Below are positions 16,297-18,508 of a DNA stretch of 18,508 nucleotides, in pieces; the stretch's first letter is position 1; every line of letters begins with the position of its first letter. The DNA comes from an uncultured Fidelibacterota bacterium. Its GTDB lineage: Bacteria > Fidelibacterota > Marinisomatia > Marinisomatales > UBA8229. The position numbers and the translations under genes were made by a program. The DNA lies in NCBI GenBank assembly GCA_913054425.1, contig CAJXJG010000012.1:1-18508 (forward strand), in the 5' to 3' direction. The notes below the pieces were generated by a model. That model was not told the origin of the DNA. It saw only the letters and a program-made list of their open reading frames with translations, and did not search any database.

Positions 16297-16394
16297 TTTC
16301 TAAAACTAACAAGATAAAATAAAAATAATTCGCATACAAAATAAAGATAATTCAACCGAACTTGATATGAAAATAAATTTAATTTATTGAAATT

Positions 16395-17705
16395 TTATTC
16401 AACATATTTATGGGGATTATTAATTTTATCGATTTCATATTCAGCCATTTTCCTCCAACTCCTGTCATTACGGGCTTTTTCAAGTGAATTTAACGCTACG
16501 GTTTTTTTTCCACTTCCTTCACACCATTCTGCTATCCCTAACTCAAACCACCCTCCACCAAAGTTCTTTTTCCTATCAGTCGCTTCTCTCGCTGCCTTTT
16601 GAGCAGGTTCACAATTACCCAGTTCGTTATGCGCGTGCGCCAGCCTGAACCAGGCCATAGCATCTTTTGGGTTTAAGGTAACACTCTTCTCCAAATTTTC
16701 TATTGCCTCTTCAAATTGGTTCAATTCTGTATACACAATTCCCAGCAATAAAAAATTCTTTGAATAACTTGAATCAACCCGGGTAGCAGTATTTAACACT
16801 TCAAACGCTTTTGTATATTCTTTCAGACCAATATAGATTTCGGCTAAACTGGCATGGGCTTTCACGTAGCTGGAGTCTATCTCAATTGCCTGGTTAAATG
16901 CATCCAGGGCTCCTGCTTTATCTCCCCCTTTGGATCTTGCTAATCCCAGGGCAAACCAACATTTAAAAAAATCCGGTTTAATTTCCAAAGCGTTCATGTA
17001 GGATTCGATCGCACTTGAAAGATTTCTCATCTTTGCTTCAATAACCCCAATCTGGTAATACGCCCGATAAAAATTATTATCCATTTCAAGCACACGATTA
17101 TAAGAAGCCAGCGCTCCTTCTAAATCACCACGGCGATAGGCATTGTTTCCATCATTAAAAATATTTCTCGTAACATTTGCTATCGCTGCCTGTGCTTTTT
17201 CATGAAATGGATTCAACTCAAGGGTTTTATGAAAATGATATACTGCTCCACCAAAATCCTTTTCCCTGAATTTTGCTAAACCCATACTGTAAGCCGCTTC
17301 CGCAAAATATGGAAATTGTTCCAATACAGTCCCATATAATTGGAATGCCTCATCAAACCTTCCTCCTTTCATTGCCCGGCCCCCATCACTCATAATAGTG
17401 TTGATTTCATTCATTTTATTAAAAGTTTCTATATATTGTTCACGATCCACTTCAACAGCATCCCGTATATAATTTTGTGCTTTCACCATATTCCCCAATC
17501 TGAGATTTAACTGGGTCAACTGAAACATGGCAGGTGCATAGGTGTTATCTAATTGCAGAACTTTTTTAAAAAGGGAATCCGCTTGCAAAAAAGCGCCTGC
17601 TTTCATTTTTTCCTGTCCTTCAGTTAATAATAATTCCGGGGTTTGTGCGGAAAGAATACCAAAGCTAACTATGAAAGGAGATAAATTTCGTACAAGTTTT
17701 TTCAT
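16395..17705 (-). CDS. Secreted tetratricopeptide-repeat protein
   Basis: 436 residues from the ATG at 17705. The frame is open to an ATG at 17771, but those 22 extra codons read through a tRNA gene fragment (17731-17786), and GAGGA at 17714-17718 sits eight bases before 17705. Residues 1-21 (MKKLVRNLSPFIVSFGILSAQ) are a type I signal peptide; there is no lipobox cysteine. The remainder is a string of about ten TPR units, e.g. AYYQIGVIEAKMRNLSSAIESY and AWFRLAHAHNELGNCEPAQ, with the W/L-G-Y-A-P pattern of TPR helices. It is likely periplasmic or envelope-associated and acts through protein contacts; no catalytic domain is seen and the partner is unknown. It appears monocistronic. Confidence 0.9.
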   Translation of the reverse strand: MKKLVRNLSPFIVSFGILSAQTPELLLTEGQEKMKAGAFLQADSLFKKVLQLDNTYAPAMFQLTQLNLRLGNMVKAQNYIRDAVEVDREQYIETFNKMNEINTIMSDGGRAMKGGRFDEAFQLYGTVLEQFPYFAEAAYSMGLAKFREKDFGGAVYHFHKTLELNPFHEKAQAAIANVTRNIFNDGNNAYRRGDLEGALASYNRVLEMDNNFYRAYYQIGVIEAKMRNLSSAIESYMNALEIKPDFFKCWFALGLARSKGGDKAGALDAFNQAIEIDSSYVKAHASLAEIYIGLKEYTKAFEVLNTATRVDSSYSKNFLLLGIVYTELNQFEEAIENLEKSVTLNPKDAMAWFRLAHAHNELGNCEPAQKAAREATDRKKNFGGGWFELGIAEWCEGSGKKTVALNSLEKARNDRSWRKMAEYEIDKINNPHKYVE

Positions 17706-17713
17706 ATACTTTA

Positions 17714-17718
17714 TCCTC
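17714..17718 (-). promoter_or_regulatory. Ribosome-binding site fixing the TPR gene start
   Basis: GAGGA on the minus strand with an eight-base spacer to the ATG at 17705. This, with the signal peptide directly after that ATG, supports 17705 over the upstream ATGs at 17720 and 17771. Confidence 0.65.
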
Positions 17719-17730
17719 ATTTTATTTTTG

Positions 17731-17786
17731 TGCCGAAGGCCGGACTCGAACCGGCACGGATTTCCATCCACTGCCCCCTCAAGACA
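17731..17786 (-). pseudogene. 3' fragment of a tRNA-Leu(GAG) gene, probable attachment-site remnant
   Basis: Read on the minus strand this is the 3' half of a leucine tRNA. The anticodon loop TTGAGGG has GAG at the anticodon, followed by the 3' stem strand GGCAG; four of the five bases before the loop still pair with it. Then come a long class II variable arm (GGAT-GGAA-ATCC), a perfect T arm (GCCGG-TTCGAGT-CCGGC), the acceptor 3' strand CTTCGGC and discriminator A. No CCA is encoded. The 5' acceptor strand (expected GCCGAAG) and D arm are absent from the upstream 100 bases, so this is not a functional tRNA. Loss starting at the anticodon stem is where tyrosine-recombinase elements commonly cross over in tRNA genes, leaving such a 3' copy at one end. 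A deleted tRNA gene is the alternative. Confidence 0.82.
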
Positions 17787-17936
17787 TCCTTTGCTTGTTG
17801 TGAAATTTTTAAGTATGCTATTATTGTGCTAAACATTATTATTTGACTGCTAATTACAATTGAAGTTATTAAAATATGATATGATAGTAACATCCAATTT
17901 ATTATTCATATGAATAACAACACACTATGTTCAGAA

Positions 17937-18124
17937 CTAAGCACTTCTTGAAATTACAATATCTGCACTTGTTCCTTGAAGTTGAGATGCTCTATATAGT
18001 GCCAAATCGTTTTTCCTGTCCCAGGACCACCAGTTACAATATATGTCTGGTTAAGCGGTAGGTTTATGATTGGGATTTGCTTGCTTCTACTTAATTCTTC
18101 CCAATTGGGTAGTCTTAATGGCAT
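17937..18124 (-). pseudogene. Frameshifted 5' remnant of a P-loop ATPase/helicase-like gene
   Basis: From an ATG at 18124 the frame reads MPLRLPNWEELSRSKQIPI, then YIVTGGPGTGKT, a clear Walker A, and stops at 17954 after 56 codons. One base later the alternative frame continues as LALYRASQLQGTSADIVIS, the expected helix and next strand after a P-loop in UvrD/superfamily-1-like helicases and related ATPases, and ends at a TAG at 17937. A single lost base directly after GKT explains the break. The rest of the gene (Walker B and all later motifs) is absent. An excellent ribosome-binding site, AAAAGGAG at 18132-18139 with a 7-nt spacer, shows it was once a proper gene start. It lies between the tRNA-Leu fragment and the ABC permease, consistent with debris of an inserted element. 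The family is inferred from the P-loop context only. Confidence 0.7.
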
Positions 18125-18131
18125 TTTTATT

Positions 18132-18139
18132 CTCCTTTT
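18132..18139 (-). promoter_or_regulatory. Ribosome-binding site of the ATPase remnant
   Basis: AAAAGGAG on the minus strand, seven bases before the ATG at 18124. It is stronger than most in the window and marks the true start of the now-broken reading frame. Confidence 0.55.
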
Positions 18140-18252
18140 AAAATAGCATTAATGTAATATGCTTAATCATATCCAAATCTACCCATTATCTCACAAAAAA
18201 TACTCTCTTCAATTAACCCAGAGGAATCAAATTGTAGAAGAAAAAAAAGGAT

Positions 18253-18508
18253 TTATTCAAACCTAAGGGATTCAATGGGATCCAAATTGGCGGCACGCCA
18301 GGCGGGGTAAATACCGAAACCAATACCAATGAAAGAACATACTGCCATGCCGTAAAAGGCCCAATCCATGGGCACCACGGCGGGGACTTTAAGGAGGAGG
18401 GCAATGAGGTTCCCCCCGGCAATCCCTAAAATAACACCCACAACGCCACCGAACTGGCTTAAGAAAATGGCCTCCATGAGAAACTGGGTGAGAATATCTC
18501 GTTTTGTG
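18253..18508 (-). CDS. ABC transporter permease, MacB/FtsX type, C-terminal end (partial)
   Basis: The frame is open to the right edge, so the start is outside the window; 84 codons and TAA are visible. The sequence TKRDILTQFLMEAIFLSQFGG begins the last transmembrane block of FtsX-domain permeases. It is followed by a second hydrophobic helix around MAVCSFIGIGFGIYPAWRAA and the family-typical ending ANLDPIESLRFE. Such permeases work with a MacB-like ATPase in lipoprotein export, efflux or mechanotransmission; the substrate cannot be read from this piece. An ATG at 18477 is internal and should not be taken as the start. The 128 bp after the stop show no clear terminator. Confidence 0.93.
   Translation of the reverse strand, partial: TKRDILTQFLMEAIFLSQFGGVVGVILGIAGGNLIALLLKVPAVVPMDWAFYGMAVCSFIGIGFGIYPAWRAANLDPIESLRFE

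Noticed and set aside
16297..16394. Terminator for the TPR gene
   Set aside because: Only an A/T-only dyad (AATAAA...TTTATT) is present right after the stop; too weak to call in such AT-rich DNA.
17706..17771. N-terminal extension of the TPR protein to an ATG at 17771
   Set aside because: The added residues (MDGNPCRFESGLRHKNK and so on) are a translation of the tRNA-Leu fragment. A ribosome-binding site and signal peptide support the start at 17705.
17731..17816. A complete tRNA-Leu gene
   Set aside because: No D arm or 5' acceptor strand pairing with CTTCGGC is found upstream on the minus strand; only the 3' portion exists.
17542..17832. 96-codon plus-strand open frame crossing the tRNA fragment
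   Set aside because: Antisense to the TPR gene start and reading through tRNA sequence (RRPDSNRHG is a typical tRNA-derived false peptide); no ribosome-binding site and no family match.
1..18508. CRISPR arrays, toxin-antitoxin pairs, intact transposases, integrases or rRNA genes
   Set aside because: None seen. The only repeats are the two interspersed elements and short dyads, and every long frame fits a recognised family.

Overview
The window is an AT-rich bacterial chromosome segment. It holds mostly conserved housekeeping genes, with one scarred, accessory-looking junction near the right end. The lineage cannot be fixed from sequence alone. An anaplerotic methylmalonyl-CoA epimerase beside a crotonase, a secreted TPR protein, a TlpA-like thiol protein of a Bacteroidota flavour, low G+C, frequent weak Shine-Dalgarno sequences and GTG/TTG starts would suit the FCB group (Bacteroidota, Marinimicrobia and relatives). 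This is inference only.

Layout. 1-916 (+): the 3' end of a PLP-dependent cysteine synthase/cystathionine beta-synthase, then a secreted thioredoxin-fold protein with an unusual coiled-coil tail. 922-2748 (-): uvrC, converging on it. 2749-3057: a divergent intergenic region. 3058-5981 (+): a membrane histidine kinase and a NarL-type response regulator with a 4-bp overlap, then two tandem hairpins and a truncated second receiver lacking its DNA-binding domain. 6004-10219 (-): trkA-trkH (potassium uptake), an enoyl-CoA hydratase and methylmalonyl-CoA epimerase. The last two are separated by an interspersed inverted-repeat element. 10297-16086 (-): a compact six-gene run, HAD phosphatase - acpS - nnr - vanZ-like - recN - murA, in which every junction overlaps by 4-14 bp. 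16143-16296: a second copy of the inverted-repeat element. 16395-17705 (-): a secreted TPR protein. 17731-18124: a 3' fragment of a tRNA-Leu gene and, beyond it, a frameshifted P-loop ATPase remnant. 18253-18508 (-): the C-terminus of a MacB/FtsX-type ABC permease running off the window.

How the parts fit. The long minus-strand run combines lipid and cell-wall supply (AcpS, MurA), NAD(P)HX metabolite repair (Nnr), DNA repair (RecN) and small accessory functions. TrkA and TrkH form one potassium transporter. The kinase/regulator pair is a classic two-component system, next to what looks like a decayed or repurposed duplicate of its regulator.

The parts most worth a second look are the tRNA-Leu 3' fragment with the broken ATPase beside it (a probable scar of a tRNA-targeted integration), the two copies of a short inverted-repeat element with matching ends, and the HTH-less receiver paralogue behind a double hairpin. 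No complete novel defence or mobile system is visible in the window.
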